NCBI RefSeq assembly: GCF_028288185.1
Contig: NZ_JAQBOF010000002.1
Coordinates: 62,001 to 126,000 of the forward strand
Direction: 5' to 3'
Source: Mucilaginibacter sp.
GTDB lineage: Bacteria; Bacteroidota; Bacteroidia; Sphingobacteriales; Sphingobacteriaceae
Length of the DNA stretch: 64,000 nucleotides
The position numbers and the translations under genes are program-made. Below are positions 52,626 through 61,674 of the stretch, one piece after another. The notes beneath the pieces are model-generated. The model was not told where the DNA came from, made no database searches, and worked only from the letters and a program-made list of their open reading frames with translations. The first letter of the stretch is position 1; the number at the start of each line of letters is the position of its first letter.

Positions 52626-54044
52626 TTACTCTTTTGGTGGTTCATCTCCGCCGCCACGGTTTCCGTCCGGGCGATTGGGCTTGTTTCTGTTATTATTAGG
52701 ACGATTCCTGTTTCGATTAGGGTTGCTTCCCCCATCCGGCCTTGGGCCTTGTGGACGCGGTTGTGCCCCTGGGTTTGTGTTATTGTTTCCCCCCTCGGGT
52801 CTTGGGCCCTGTGGCCGTGGTTGTCCACTATTGTTAGGCTGGCCTGCAACATTTGCCGGGCGCGGCTGATTGCTGTTACCATTTGGATTATTTGGATTCG
52901 GCTTATTTTTGTTGCGGTTCTTGTTTTTCTTTTTGTTGTTATTATTGCGATTGCGTTCATCCAAACGGGTAAGGCTATCCTGACCAACAACATTTTCGTA
53001 ATCCAGCGCTTTTATCGGTTCGGTTTCAACCTCAACAAATACCAACAGGTCATCAGGCAATACACCATCTTTGTTCATCTGTTGTATTTCTTTAACCCGT
53101 GCAAGCGGCACCGCTATCCATGATTCCTCACGGGGGTAACTAAACCACATCTGTTTTTTAAAGATATCTGTCTTTTGTAAACGGGCATCGCCTTTAAGGG
53201 TCTTTAAGTAATTTACATTTTCGGGGATATGCTTTAAGGCATCCATGTAAGTGTCCAGCTCATAATTTAAGCAGCACTTTAACTTACCACATTGGCCGGC
53301 CAGTTTTAATGTGTTTAAAGATAGATTCTGATAACGGGCTGCTGATGTAGAAACCGTTTTAAAATCAGTTAACCAGGTAGAGCAGCATAATTCGCGCCCG
53401 CATGAGCCAATGCCACCTAAACGGCTAGCTTCCTGGCGCATACCTATCTGGCGCATCTCAATACGAATGCGAAAGGTTTCGGCCATCTTCTTGATCAACT
53501 CCCTGAAATCAACGCGACCTTCGGCTGTATAGTAAAAAGTAGCTTTGCTTTTATCGGCCTGGTAATCCACATCGCTTAGCTTCATGGATAGATTAAGGCT
53601 TAGGGCCAGCTTGCGCGCGCTATGCATGGTTTCCCATTCCATATCTTTTGCGGCCTTCCATTTATCTACATCGGCAGGTGTTGCCCGGCGATATATTTTC
53701 TTTAAAACATCTTCCTCCTTTACACGGCGTTTAACCAATTGCATCCTAACCAGCTCGCCGGTTAATGATATATGGCCGATGTCATAACCGCCCGTAGCGG
53801 CTTCAACAACAACTAGGTCGCCGTTTTCCAGGTAAACATTATCGGTATTTATATAGAACTCTTTGCGTGAACCCTTAAATTTTATCTCGACAATTGAAAA
53901 TGGCTTATAATTTACTGGCATATCCATGTGCGACAGCCAGTCGTAAACATCTAATTTACTGCATCCGTTAGTGAGGCATGAGCCATTACTTTTGCAGCCT
54001 GCCGGCGAGCATCCGCCCCCCGTTGAGCAACTTCCACATCCCAT
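52626..54044 (-). CDS. PSP1 domain protein (RicT/YaaT-like) with long low-complexity tail
   Basis: A 472-residue protein. The start is a Cys-rich segment (residues 2-28), then the PSP1 domain (to about 280) with GSCGRELCCSTWL and QCGKLKCCLNYELD, conserved Cys pairs of the family. From residue 360 on, the chain is Asn/Pro/Arg/Lys/Gly-rich with repeated QPRPQGPRP units, likely disordered and able to bind nucleic acid. RicT-like proteins work in RNA turnover in Firmicutes. Gene order holB-PSP1-gldH is a known Bacteroidota arrangement. Confidence 0.85.
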   Translation of the reverse strand: MGCGSCSTGGGCSPAGCKSNGSCLTNGCSKLDVYDWLSHMDMPVNYKPFSIVEIKFKGSRKEFYINTDNVYLENGDLVVVEAATGGYDIGHISLTGELVRMQLVKRRVKEEDVLKKIYRRATPADVDKWKAAKDMEWETMHSARKLALSLNLSMKLSDVDYQADKSKATFYYTAEGRVDFRELIKKMAETFRIRIEMRQIGMRQEASRLGGIGSCGRELCCSTWLTDFKTVSTSAARYQNLSLNTLKLAGQCGKLKCCLNYELDTYMDALKHIPENVNYLKTLKGDARLQKTDIFKKQMWFSYPREESWIAVPLARVKEIQQMNKDGVLPDDLLVFVEVETEPIKALDYENVVGQDSLTRLDERNRNNNNKKKNKNRNKNKPNPNNPNGNSNQPRPANVAGQPNNSGQPRPQGPRPEGGNNNTNPGAQPRPQGPRPDGGSNPNRNRNRPNNNRNKPNRPDGNRGGGDEPPKE

Positions 54045-54046
54045 AA

Positions 54047-55198
54047 TTAATTCGCTATATATTGATTCCCTTGCGGGCTTGACTTAGTTTTTAAAAAACT
54101 TATAATTTGTAAAGATACATCTAAAAATAAAATTTTAGGGTTTGCATTTCTTTCTACGTGATAATGCGCTTTTTCAAGCTCAGCAACTATGGCGTTGTTC
54201 ATAGAAATACTCATTATCGCGCTCAGTTTTTGCGCTGTTTCCAACTCGGCCGCCGGTAAATGCACAAGTTCGCCTGCGCCGGCTATCAGCAAACAACACT
54301 CCCGAATAAAACTGATACCGTATCGTAAAAAATTCTTTTGGTTTTCGCGCCCCATTTTTGATAACTGATCAACAAAGCCCACAAGCTCTATCCCTTTATT
54401 GGCAAAGCACAAACGCAGCCATTGCACAAATAAGGTGTGGTAGCTTTTATTTTCCTGCTGCAGCATGACCAGCGCATCCGTTAAATTGCCGTTGCTTAAA
54501 TAGGCAATTTCGGCGGCCGCATGTTCTGTTTGGTGATGATGCCCCATTAATTCGGCCTTAATATCTTCGTAACCCAGTGCCGGTATTTTTATCAGTTGCG
54601 TACGCGATAGGATGGTGTTTAATATCTGGTCCTGATTTTGGGCCACTAATAAAAACAGGGTGTTGGGTTGTGGCTCTTCAATAATTTTAAGCAGGGCATT
54701 ACCCTGTTTATCTAAAAACTCAGGCAGCCAAAGTATTAATACTTTATAATCAGACTCGAACGGCTTAAAGCTTAACCTTTTAATGATCTGATGGCAATCT
54801 GCAATATTAATATTTGCTTGCTTGTTCCCTGCATCAACATAACCGCGCCATATATCCAGGTTTAAATAGTTGTTCTCTAAAAAGGCTTGCCGCCAATTCT
54901 CGATAAAGTCTATTGACGTTTCTTTTGGCAGACCAAATGTTGGATAGGTAAAATGCAGATCGGGGTGCATCAATTTTTGATATTTGCGGCATGACGAACA
55001 TTCGCCGCACGAATCATCAACCTGTTTATCTAAACAAGATAAATATTGCGCATAGGCAACCGCCAGTGCCAAACTACCCGACCCCTCTGGCCCCAAAAAC
55101 AATTGTGCATGACTAACCCGGCCTTCTTTTACCGAATTGATCAGCCGTTGTTTGATGGCCGCCTGCCCTACTATGTGTTTAAACTGCATTTGGTGCAA
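54047..55198 (-). CDS. holB: DNA polymerase III delta-prime subunit
   Basis: A 383-residue clamp-loader subunit of the AAA+ family. The P-loop is degenerate (GPEGSGSLAL instead of GxxGxGKT), as expected for delta-prime, which does not hydrolyse ATP. The zinc-binding Cys cluster is CGECSSCRKYQKLMHPDLH. The sensor region KIIEEPQPNTLFLLVAQN follows. It is first of three co-directional genes with only 2 bases to the next. Confidence 0.9.
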   Translation of the reverse strand: MHQMQFKHIVGQAAIKQRLINSVKEGRVSHAQLFLGPEGSGSLALAVAYAQYLSCLDKQVDDSCGECSSCRKYQKLMHPDLHFTYPTFGLPKETSIDFIENWRQAFLENNYLNLDIWRGYVDAGNKQANINIADCHQIIKRLSFKPFESDYKVLILWLPEFLDKQGNALLKIIEEPQPNTLFLLVAQNQDQILNTILSRTQLIKIPALGYEDIKAELMGHHHQTEHAAAEIAYLSNGNLTDALVMLQQENKSYHTLFVQWLRLCFANKGIELVGFVDQLSKMGRENQKNFLRYGISFIRECCLLIAGAGELVHLPAAELETAQKLSAIMSISMNNAIVAELEKAHYHVERNANPKILFLDVSLQIISFLKTKSSPQGNQYIAN

Positions 55199-55256
55199 AA
55201 TAATAATTAGTATTGAGATGTGAGATATGTTTTAGAGATTAGTCTCAGTACATAAC

Positions 55257-55286
55257 CAAAAAAGCGCCTCAGTAGTGAAGCGCTTT
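55257..55286 (-). terminator. Intrinsic terminator after katA
   Basis: On the minus strand the stem AAAGCGCTTCA / TGAGGCGCTTT (one G-U pair, CTAC loop) is followed by TTTT. It begins 29 bases beyond the katA stop. Confidence 0.8.
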
Positions 55287-55314
55287 AATAACAATCTCTA
55301 AATTCTAATCACCA

Positions 55315-56808
55315 TCACGCCGGCATATGCTTCATCGTTTCCTGCAGATCAAGTTCCAGGCCTTTAGCTATAGCCATCCCTAAGCCTATATCAGCCCTAA
55401 ACCAATGGCATAATTGGCGATTAACTATTTGTTCTTTCTTTGGCCCATCAATACCGCTCATGGAATTTACAACGTTTTTGATCAAATCGTTTTTTTGACC
55501 TTGTGTCATCAGACGATATAGGTTGCCCGGTTGGGTGTAATGATCATTTTCACCCTCGGCATTGCGGTCATACCAGTCACCTACAGATGATCCAAAATCC
55601 CAGGCCGGTTCTTTATAAGCCTGGTCTGCCTCAATATTATCAAAGCTATTAGGGAAATAGTTTGGTGCCGAGCCTTGGTTGCCATCCACACGCATCTGGC
55701 CATCGCGTTCATAATTATTTACCATAAACGGGCATTTGTTTACCGGTATCTGCTCATAGTTGCCACCCAAACGGTAACGGTGCGCATCGGGATAAGACAG
55801 GATCCGTCCCTGCAACATTTTATCGGGCGAGTAACCTATACCATCCACAACGTGGGCCGGTGCAAAGGCAGCCTGTTCCACATGGGCAAAATAGTTATCG
55901 GGATTTTCATTCAACTCTAACACACCTACATCAATCAGCGGATAGTCGCCATGCGGCCATACTTTGGTTAAATCGAATGGATTAATATGGTAGGTTGTGG
56001 CATCGGCCTCTGGCATTACCTGTATTTTCATGGCCCATTTCGGGAAATCGCCATTGTCAATATGCGTCAACAGATCATGTTGCGCAAAATCAGGGTTGTG
56101 GCCGCGCATTGCACCGGCCTCTTCATCCGTAAAGTTTTTTATACCCTGCTGGGTTTTAAAGTGGAATTTTACCCAAAACCGCTCGTTGTTAGCATTGATC
56201 AAAGAGAATGTATGGCTGCCAAAACCATGCATGTGGCGGTAGCCATACGGCGTGCCCCTGTCACTCATCAATATAGTTACCTGGTGCAAACTCTCCGGGT
56301 TAAGTGACCAAAAATCCCACATCATAGTAGCACTTTTGCTGTTGGTGTATGGGTCGCGTTTTTGAGTGTGGATAAAGTCGCCAAATTTTTTAGGGTCCTT
56401 CACAAAGAAAACCGGGGTGTTGTTACCCACCAGATCCCAATTGCCCTCTTCGGTATAAAACTTAATAGCAAATCCCCGCGGGTCACGCTCGGTATCAGCC
56501 GAACCCTTTTCGCCGCCCACGGTGGAGAAACGCAGGAACAGCTTTGTTTGCTTACCCACTTGATTAAACACTTTTGCGCGGGTGTATCTAGATATATCAT
56601 GCGTAATGGTTAACGTACCATAAGCGCCCGAACCTTTAGCATGCACAACGCGCTCGGGAATACGCTCGCGGTTAAAGTGAGCCATTTTTTCATGCAGAAT
56701 AAAATCCTGCAATAATATCGGTCCGCGGGGGCCGGCTGTCATTGAGTTTTCATTCTCGGCATACGGGATGCCCGATGCGGTAGTCAGCTTTTTCTTTGGA
56801 GTTTCCAT
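55315..56808 (-). CDS. katA: Heme catalase (monofunctional, small-subunit type)
   Basis: A 497-residue catalase. Catalytic His56 lies in [16 protein letters not shown], Asn129 in [11 protein letters not shown], and the heme-ligand Tyr in [14 protein letters not shown]. The length matches small-subunit clade enzymes. It disproportionates hydrogen peroxide in the cytoplasm. It is divergent from oxyR, with an OxyR-type site in the shared region, so peroxide induction is expected. Confidence 0.95.
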   Translation of the reverse strand: METPKKKLTTASGIPYAENENSMTAGPRGPILLQDFILHEKMAHFNRERIPERVVHAKGSGAYGTLTITHDISRYTRAKVFNQVGKQTKLFLRFSTVGGEKGSADTERDPRGFAIKFYTEEGNWDLVGNNTPVFFVKDPKKFGDFIHTQKRDPYTNSKSATMMWDFWSLNPESLHQVTILMSDRGTPYGYRHMHGFGSHTFSLINANNERFWVKFHFKTQQGIKNFTDEEAGAMRGHNPDFAQHDLLTHIDNGDFPKWAMKIQVMPEADATTYHINPFDLTKVWPHGDYPLIDVGVLELNENPDNYFAHVEQAAFAPAHVVDGIGYSPDKMLQGRILSYPDAHRYRLGGNYEQIPVNKCPFMVNNYERDGQMRVDGNQGSAPNYFPNSFDNIEADQAYKEPAWDFGSSVGDWYDRNAEGENDHYTQPGNLYRLMTQGQKNDLIKNVVNSMSGIDGPKKEQIVNRQLCHWFRADIGLGMAIAKGLELDLQETMKHMPA

Positions 56809-56882
56809 AATCTATTGATTTTAGTTACAACAAACTTCAGTAATATATTTTGATAGAAAAAATCAATAATTTATATATTTGT

Positions 56883-56897
56883 ATAGATTATATCTAT
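56883..56897. promoter_or_regulatory. OxyR-type operator between katA and oxyR
   Basis: ATAGATTATATCTAT fits the OxyR half-operator ATAGnTnnnAnCTAT exactly, and the palindrome extends one base pair each side. It ends three bases before the oxyR ATG and about 75 bases from the katA start. A weaker ATAG...CAAT site begins 30 bases upstream at 56853. It could both repress oxyR and activate katA. Confidence 0.7.
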
Positions 56898-56900
56898 ATC

Positions 56901-57836
56901 ATGACCATAACCCAATTAGAGTACGTTGTAGCTGTTGATACTTATCGCAGTTTTGTGGCCGCTGCCGACAAATGTTTTGTTACCCAGCCCACCCTAAGCA
57001 TGCAAATACAAAAGCTGGAAGATACGCTTGGCGTAAAACTATTCGACCGCTCTAAACAGCCAGTAACGCCAACGGAGATCGGTATCGATATCATCAACCA
57101 GGCCCGCATACTGTTAGCAGAGGGTGAGAAGATAAAAGAGATCATATCCGACAGGCAAAAAGAGTTATCAGGCGAATTGAAAGTGGGTATCATCCCTACC
57201 GTAGCGCCATATATACTACCTAAAATATTACACGGTTTTATCGCAAAATATCCGCAAGTAAAGCTCATCGTATCAGAACAAACTACCGAGCAGATAGTAC
57301 AGCAATTAAAACTAGGCACGTTGGATTGCGGCATATTAAGTACCCCTTTGCACGAAAGCAGCCTGATAGAGATCCCGGTATTTTACGAAAACTTTGTGGC
57401 CTATGTGAGCAAGCACAGTAAGCTATACAAAAAGAAACATATAGACCCCGATGATATAGACATGGAAGAAATTTGGGTGCTAAACGAAGGCCATTGTATG
57501 CGCGAGCAGGTGTTAAACATTTGCCAGCGTAGACGTTCTACTCAGGGCTTTCAGCATTTTGAGTATAATAGTGGCAGTGTTGAAACACTTAAACGCATGG
57601 TCGATCAAAACAACGGCGCTACCATACTGCCAGAATTAGCCCTTACAGACCTAACCGATAAGCAAATGGACCGGGTACGTTACTTTAAATCGCCCGAGCC
57701 GGCACGCGAGGTAAGCATTGTTATACAACGCAATTACCTAAAACGCCGTATGATTGAAGCGCTAAAAAACGAAATACTGGAGTTTGTACCCAAACGCATG
57801 AAACACAAAAAGAAAAAAGAGGTAATGGAGTTTTAA
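56901..57836 (+). CDS. oxyR: Hydrogen peroxide sensor OxyR (LysR family)
   Basis: A 311-residue regulator from ATG 56901; an upstream in-frame ATG at 56850 would place the operator inside the gene. The N-terminal winged HTH (about 1-60) has MTITQLEYVVAV and FVTQPTLSMQIQKLE. The redox pair is Cys199 and Cys208 in EGHCMREQVLNIC, at the same residue numbers as E. coli OxyR. It is divergent from katA. A perfect palindrome follows its stop. Confidence 0.93.
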   Translation: MTITQLEYVVAVDTYRSFVAAADKCFVTQPTLSMQIQKLEDTLGVKLFDRSKQPVTPTEIGIDIINQARILLAEGEKIKEIISDRQKELSGELKVGIIPTVAPYILPKILHGFIAKYPQVKLIVSEQTTEQIVQQLKLGTLDCGILSTPLHESSLIEIPVFYENFVAYVSKHSKLYKKKHIDPDDIDMEEIWVLNEGHCMREQVLNICQRRRSTQGFQHFEYNSGSVETLKRMVDQNNGATILPELALTDLTDKQMDRVRYFKSPEPAREVSIVIQRNYLKRRMIEALKNEILEFVPKRMKHKKKKEVMEF

Positions 57837-57864
57837 TAAGAACAATTACCGGTAATTGTTCTTA
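57837..57864. repeat. Perfect 28-base palindrome after oxyR
   Basis: Fourteen bases (TAAGAACAATTACC) followed by their exact reverse complement, starting one base after the oxyR stop. It could be a rho-independent stem without a clear U-tract, or an operator for the MtfA gene, whose start is 27 bases downstream. Confidence 0.75.
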
Positions 57865-57890
57865 TACCGTAACACTTCTAAGTTTTAACT

Positions 57891-58685
57891 ATGTATTTTA
57901 TTATCGTAATCCCTGTAATTTTAATTATCGCCTGGGTTGTTTTTCGTAAAAGGGGCAAAGCCATGCCAGCCGGGTTCCAAAAGTTAGATGCACCTTTACG
58001 GTTATTGCTTGACGCTAATATTAATTACTACCACAGGCTGGGAAAGAGGGAACGCAAGCGGTTTGAAGGGCAAATTGCCGCGTTTTTGCAGTACGTAAAT
58101 ATAGAAGGGGTGGGTACTGATATTACCGATCTGGACCGGGTATTGATAGCCTCAAGCGCCATTATACCAGTATTTGGTTTGGGCGATTGGGAATACAGCA
58201 ATTTAACCAACGTAATACTTTACCCGGATACCTTCGACCACGAGTACCAATTTGAAGGTGGCAATCGCAACATACAAGGGATGGTAGGCACCGGTTATAT
58301 GAACGGTCAGATGATCTTATCGCGGCCAGCCTTGCTAAAAGGTTTTTCACCTATATCGGGTAAAGAAAATACAGCTATACATGAATTTGTGCACCTGGTT
58401 GATAAATCAGACGGCGCTACCGATGGCGTGCCCGAACAATTAATGGAGCATGAATACGCCGCCCCGTGGCTTAGCTTAATGCACCAGGAAATGCATCGTA
58501 TAAAAGAGGGCAAATCAGACATTAACCCTTACGCCATTACCAACGAAGCCGAATTTTTAGCCGTTGCTGCCGAATACTTTTTTGAAAAACCCGATCAGTT
58601 TCAGCAAAAACACCCCGAGCTCTATTTGCAGTTAAGCCGGATATTCAGGCAGAAACCGGCAAAAGGCAACTGGTGGCATAAATAA
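57891..58685 (+). CDS. mtfA: MtfA-like zinc peptidase (M90)
   Basis: A 264-residue protein with an N-terminal transmembrane helix (MYFIIVIPVILIIAWVVF), unlike the soluble E. coli MtfA. The zinc site HEFVHLVDKSDGATDG and the downstream Glu in NEAEFLAVAAEYFFEKP match the M90 family. In E. coli MtfA binds the Mlc repressor and is an aminopeptidase; no Mlc gene is nearby. The target here is unknown. Confidence 0.88.
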   Translation: MYFIIVIPVILIIAWVVFRKRGKAMPAGFQKLDAPLRLLLDANINYYHRLGKRERKRFEGQIAAFLQYVNIEGVGTDITDLDRVLIASSAIIPVFGLGDWEYSNLTNVILYPDTFDHEYQFEGGNRNIQGMVGTGYMNGQMILSRPALLKGFSPISGKENTAIHEFVHLVDKSDGATDGVPEQLMEHEYAAPWLSLMHQEMHRIKEGKSDINPYAITNEAEFLAVAAEYFFEKPDQFQQKHPELYLQLSRIFRQKPAKGNWWHK

Positions 58686-58717
58686 TTTTCAAGGCGCCTC
58701 ATAACCGCATAATTATA

Positions 58718-58725
58718 TAGATTTG
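58718..58725 (+). promoter_or_regulatory. Candidate -7 box for the sulfatase gene
   Basis: TAGATTTG matches TAnnTTTG, with a predicted start near 58732 and a leader of about 22 bases before the ATG at 58754. A -33 TTTG is not obvious. Confidence 0.38.
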
Positions 58726-58753
58726 TATCATCACTATATAACATAAACCTGTT

Positions 58754-60115
58754 ATGAAAAGAAATCCTTTACCTGTTATACTCCTAATTGCAGTAGGTAT
58801 AAGCTTATTGGCCTATACCCCAAAGCAAAAAGCGGCCAAACGCCCAAATGTTATCATCATCTATACTGATGATCAGGGTTATGCCGATATGAATATATAT
58901 GGATCGAAAGACCTTTATACCCCTAATATGGACGCGCTGGCCAGGAGCGGCGTGCGGTTCACACAGTTTTATGCAGCTGCGCCTATATGTTCGCCATCAA
59001 GGGCATCCTTATTAACCGGCAGGTATCCTCAAAGAGCGGGGCTGCCCAATATGGCCTCATCTAAAGAAGGTGTTAGCGGTATGCCCGGCTCGCAATATAC
59101 CATGGGCGAATTATTTAAAGATGCAGGCTATAAAACCGCGCATATAGGTAAATGGCACGTAGGCTATACCAAAGATACCGAGCCAAACGCGCAAGGGTTT
59201 GATTTCTCTTACGGGTTTATGGGTGGATGTATTGATAACTATTCGCACTTTTTTTATTGGGAAGGACCTAACCGCCATGACCTATGGAAAAACGGCGCAG
59301 AAATATATGAAGCGGGCCGATACTTCCCAGACCTTATGGTGGAACAAGCAGGCAAGTTTTTAACTGAAAACAAGGACCAGCCCTTCTTTTTATACTGGGC
59401 CATTAACAACCCGCATTATCCGCTGCAAGGCGAAAAGAAATGGTTGGATTATTATAAAAACCTGCCATCGCCACGCGATAAATATGCCGCCAGCATATCA
59501 ACCATGGATGAAAAAATAGGCGAACTGTTAAAGAAACTAGATGCCCTTGGCTTACGCGAAAACACCATCATTGTTTTTCAATCAGACCAGGGGTTTTCAA
59601 TGGAAGAGCGTACGTTTGGCGGCGGCGGCTCTGCCGGTATTTTTAGGGGATCGAAGTTTAGTTTATTCGAAGGAGGTGTGCGTGTACCGGCAATTATAAG
59701 CTGGCAAAATCATATCCCGGTTAACCAGGTACGCACACAGGTTGCCGCCAATATTGACTGGTTCCCTACGCTGGCGGCCTATTGCAATATTAAAATGCCG
59801 GCTCGTAAAATTGACGGGCAAAACTTACAACCAGTAATTAATTCGCCGCAGGCGCAAACGCCACACCCGCTATTTAACTGGCAAAGTGCAGGGGGTAAGG
59901 ATAACCCTCAATGGTCTGTTCTGGATGGCGATTGGAAATTGATGCATAGCCCATTTGAGGCAAAGAAAGAGGAGTTAAACAGTCAAAACTATTTCCTGGT
60001 GAATTTAAAGGATGATCCATCAGAAAAAAACAACCTGGCGGATAAATACCCCGATATTGTACAACGTTTAGAAGCCGTACATAAAGAGTGGTTAGGCGGA
60101 GTGTTTGTTCAATAA
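58754..60115 (+). CDS. Type I sulfatase, exported
   Basis: A 453-residue enzyme with an N-terminal hydrophobic signal. The maturation motif is CSPSR at residues 79-83, the Cys of which becomes formylglycine, and the metal ligands are in IYTDDQGYADMN. HIGKWHVG and QSDQGFSMEE are later family motifs. It removes sulfate esters, probably from host or algal polysaccharide. An anaerobic or FGE-type maturase is not in the window. Confidence 0.92.
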   Translation: MKRNPLPVILLIAVGISLLAYTPKQKAAKRPNVIIIYTDDQGYADMNIYGSKDLYTPNMDALARSGVRFTQFYAAAPICSPSRASLLTGRYPQRAGLPNMASSKEGVSGMPGSQYTMGELFKDAGYKTAHIGKWHVGYTKDTEPNAQGFDFSYGFMGGCIDNYSHFFYWEGPNRHDLWKNGAEIYEAGRYFPDLMVEQAGKFLTENKDQPFFLYWAINNPHYPLQGEKKWLDYYKNLPSPRDKYAASISTMDEKIGELLKKLDALGLRENTIIVFQSDQGFSMEERTFGGGGSAGIFRGSKFSLFEGGVRVPAIISWQNHIPVNQVRTQVAANIDWFPTLAAYCNIKMPARKIDGQNLQPVINSPQAQTPHPLFNWQSAGGKDNPQWSVLDGDWKLMHSPFEAKKEELNSQNYFLVNLKDDPSEKNNLADKYPDIVQRLEAVHKEWLGGVFVQ

Positions 60116-60159
60116 GAGGTTAATTATGAAACTTAAATGGTCACGCATCAAATAAACAG

Positions 60160-60822
60160 CTAACCTTTCGCCAACACTTTTATATCCCCAATCTCCAAAA
60201 CTGATTTGGGATATCCTTTTAATACCGCATTTATCATAGCCGTTGCCACATCGCGCAGGGTGAGTAATTGTTTGGCCATAAAAAGGTGTAATAGCGGGTA
60301 TAATGGCGCAATGATCTTATAGAAGGTCTTCATACTTTTTTGCCCTTCGGTTGGTTTCATAAAACCGGGGCGAAAGTTATAAACGCCTGCGAACGGCAGT
60401 TTGACAAGCGCGTTCTCGGTACGGCCCTTTACACGCGCCCACATAATGCTGCCTTTCTCTGTACTGTCTGTATGGCTGCCCGATACATAGGTAAATACCA
60501 TATCCGGGTTTAGTTTAGATAATGTTTCGGCAAAATGCAGGGTAAGATCGTAAGTGATATGGGTGTATTCGGGCTCTTTAACGCCGACCGAGCTTATCCC
60601 CGCGCAAAAAAAGCAGGCGTTGTACCCAGTGAGCTGGGTGGTTACTTTGGTCAGGTCAAAAAAATCGGGCACTAAAAGCTCTTGTAACTTAGGGTGCTGC
60701 ATATCGTAATGCTTGCGGTTAACTATCAGCACCTGTTCTACCGCAGGATTTTCTAAACATTCAAGTAGTACACCTTCGCCTACCATGCCGGTAGTGCCTG
60801 TAATTATAACTTTAATTTTCAT
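60160..60822 (-). CDS. NAD(P)-binding epimerase-like protein (atypical SDR)
   Basis: A 220-residue protein with the dinucleotide loop ITGTTGMVGEGVLLECLEN. The later segment VKGRTENALVKLPFAGVYNFRPGFM resembles oxidoreductases of the atypical SDR group (HTATIP2-like). The classic SDR Tyr-x3-Lys is not evident. Substrate and role are unknown. It is divergent from the ArsR gene. Confidence 0.78.
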   Translation of the reverse strand: MKIKVIITGTTGMVGEGVLLECLENPAVEQVLIVNRKHYDMQHPKLQELLVPDFFDLTKVTTQLTGYNACFFCAGISSVGVKEPEYTHITYDLTLHFAETLSKLNPDMVFTYVSGSHTDSTEKGSIMWARVKGRTENALVKLPFAGVYNFRPGFMKPTEGQKSMKTFYKIIAPLYPLLHLFMAKQLLTLRDVATAMINAVLKGYPKSVLEIGDIKVLAKG

Positions 60823-60953
60823 GAGCCTTTAATTGTTGCTGTTTATGTAGACGATTAACAAGATAAAACATTTTAAATTATTTTATTTGATTTAAAATTG
60901 ACATATCATTATCCAGTGATATATCGTGTTTGTTCATTCCCTACCTTTATGGC

Positions 60954-61658
60954 ATGGAAGAGTTAAATATTTTCACCATAACCGCCGCTATTGCAGACCC
61001 GGTACGATTATCGGTAATGATGTATTTGATCCGTGGCTCGGCATCGGTTACAGAAATGATCAATCACCTGGAGGTTTCGCAAAGCAATTTGTCTAATCAT
61101 TTGGCGGTGCTTAAAAATGCTGGGTTAATTAAATCAACATCAGCCGGCAGGCAAAAAATATATGAGCTGTCTAACCCTGACGTAGCGCAGCTGATAGAGT
61201 TGTTATTAAACCTGCAGCCTCTATCGCCCAAAAAAGAAATAGAGATAAAACCCATACAACAAGCCCGTACCTGTTATGACCATTTGGCGGGCAAACTGGG
61301 TGTAGCCGTTTTTAATGCGCTTATGCAGCAAGGCGCTATTAATTTTACCAGCGATACTACCCCAAAAGTCAAAAATTTGCTTGCCAAAACCATTCAGCTT
61401 GGCCCCAATGGAGATACTATTTTTGGCAGACTAGGTATCGATCTGCCCCTGCCCAAAAACGGCAACCGCAAATTTGCTTTCGGCTGCATGGATTGGACAG
61501 AAAAAACACCGCACCTGGCCGGGGCATTAGGAGCTGCGGTTTGCCAATTGTTTTTAGATAAAAAATGGGTTGCCCGCAAAACCGGGACACGGGCCATTGT
61601 CATAACGGCATCGGGGAAACAGGCTTTAAAAGAGTTAGTTGGTCTTGAATTTAATTAA
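60954..61658 (+). CDS. ArsR-family transcriptional regulator with C-terminal extension
   Basis: A 234-residue protein from ATG 60954 (MEELNIF); an ATG at 60930 is in frame but gives an odd hydrophobic start. The winged HTH (about 1-85) has SVTEMINHLEVSQSNLSNHLAVLKNAGLI. The C-terminal 130 residues contain YDHLAGKLGVAVFNALM, and look like a separate domain of small regulators. The Cys pair typical of metal-sensing ArsR proteins is missing. The MFS pump starts 17 bases after it and is probably its target. Confidence 0.85.
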   Translation: MEELNIFTITAAIADPVRLSVMMYLIRGSASVTEMINHLEVSQSNLSNHLAVLKNAGLIKSTSAGRQKIYELSNPDVAQLIELLLNLQPLSPKKEIEIKPIQQARTCYDHLAGKLGVAVFNALMQQGAINFTSDTTPKVKNLLAKTIQLGPNGDTIFGRLGIDLPLPKNGNRKFAFGCMDWTEKTPHLAGALGAAVCQLFLDKKWVARKTGTRAIVITASGKQALKELVGLEFN

Positions 61659-61674
61659 TCTATAAAATTACCTT

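Noticed and set aside
52619..52993. 124-codon minus-strand frame inside the PSP1 gene tail
   Set aside because: It overlaps the low-complexity Asn/Pro/Arg tail in another frame and its composition (I, T, R, Q repeats) is a by-product of repetitive DNA.
56853..56867. Second OxyR half-operator (ATAG...CAAT)
   Set aside because: It has a mismatch at CTAT and at the inner T, and its spacing to the first site is 30 bases, not the usual 22; mentioned only as weak.
56850..56900. Upstream ATG as start of OxyR
   Set aside because: The extra 17 residues are Ile/Tyr-rich and would put the OxyR operator inside the gene; the MTITQLEY start matches the family and gives the known Cys numbering.
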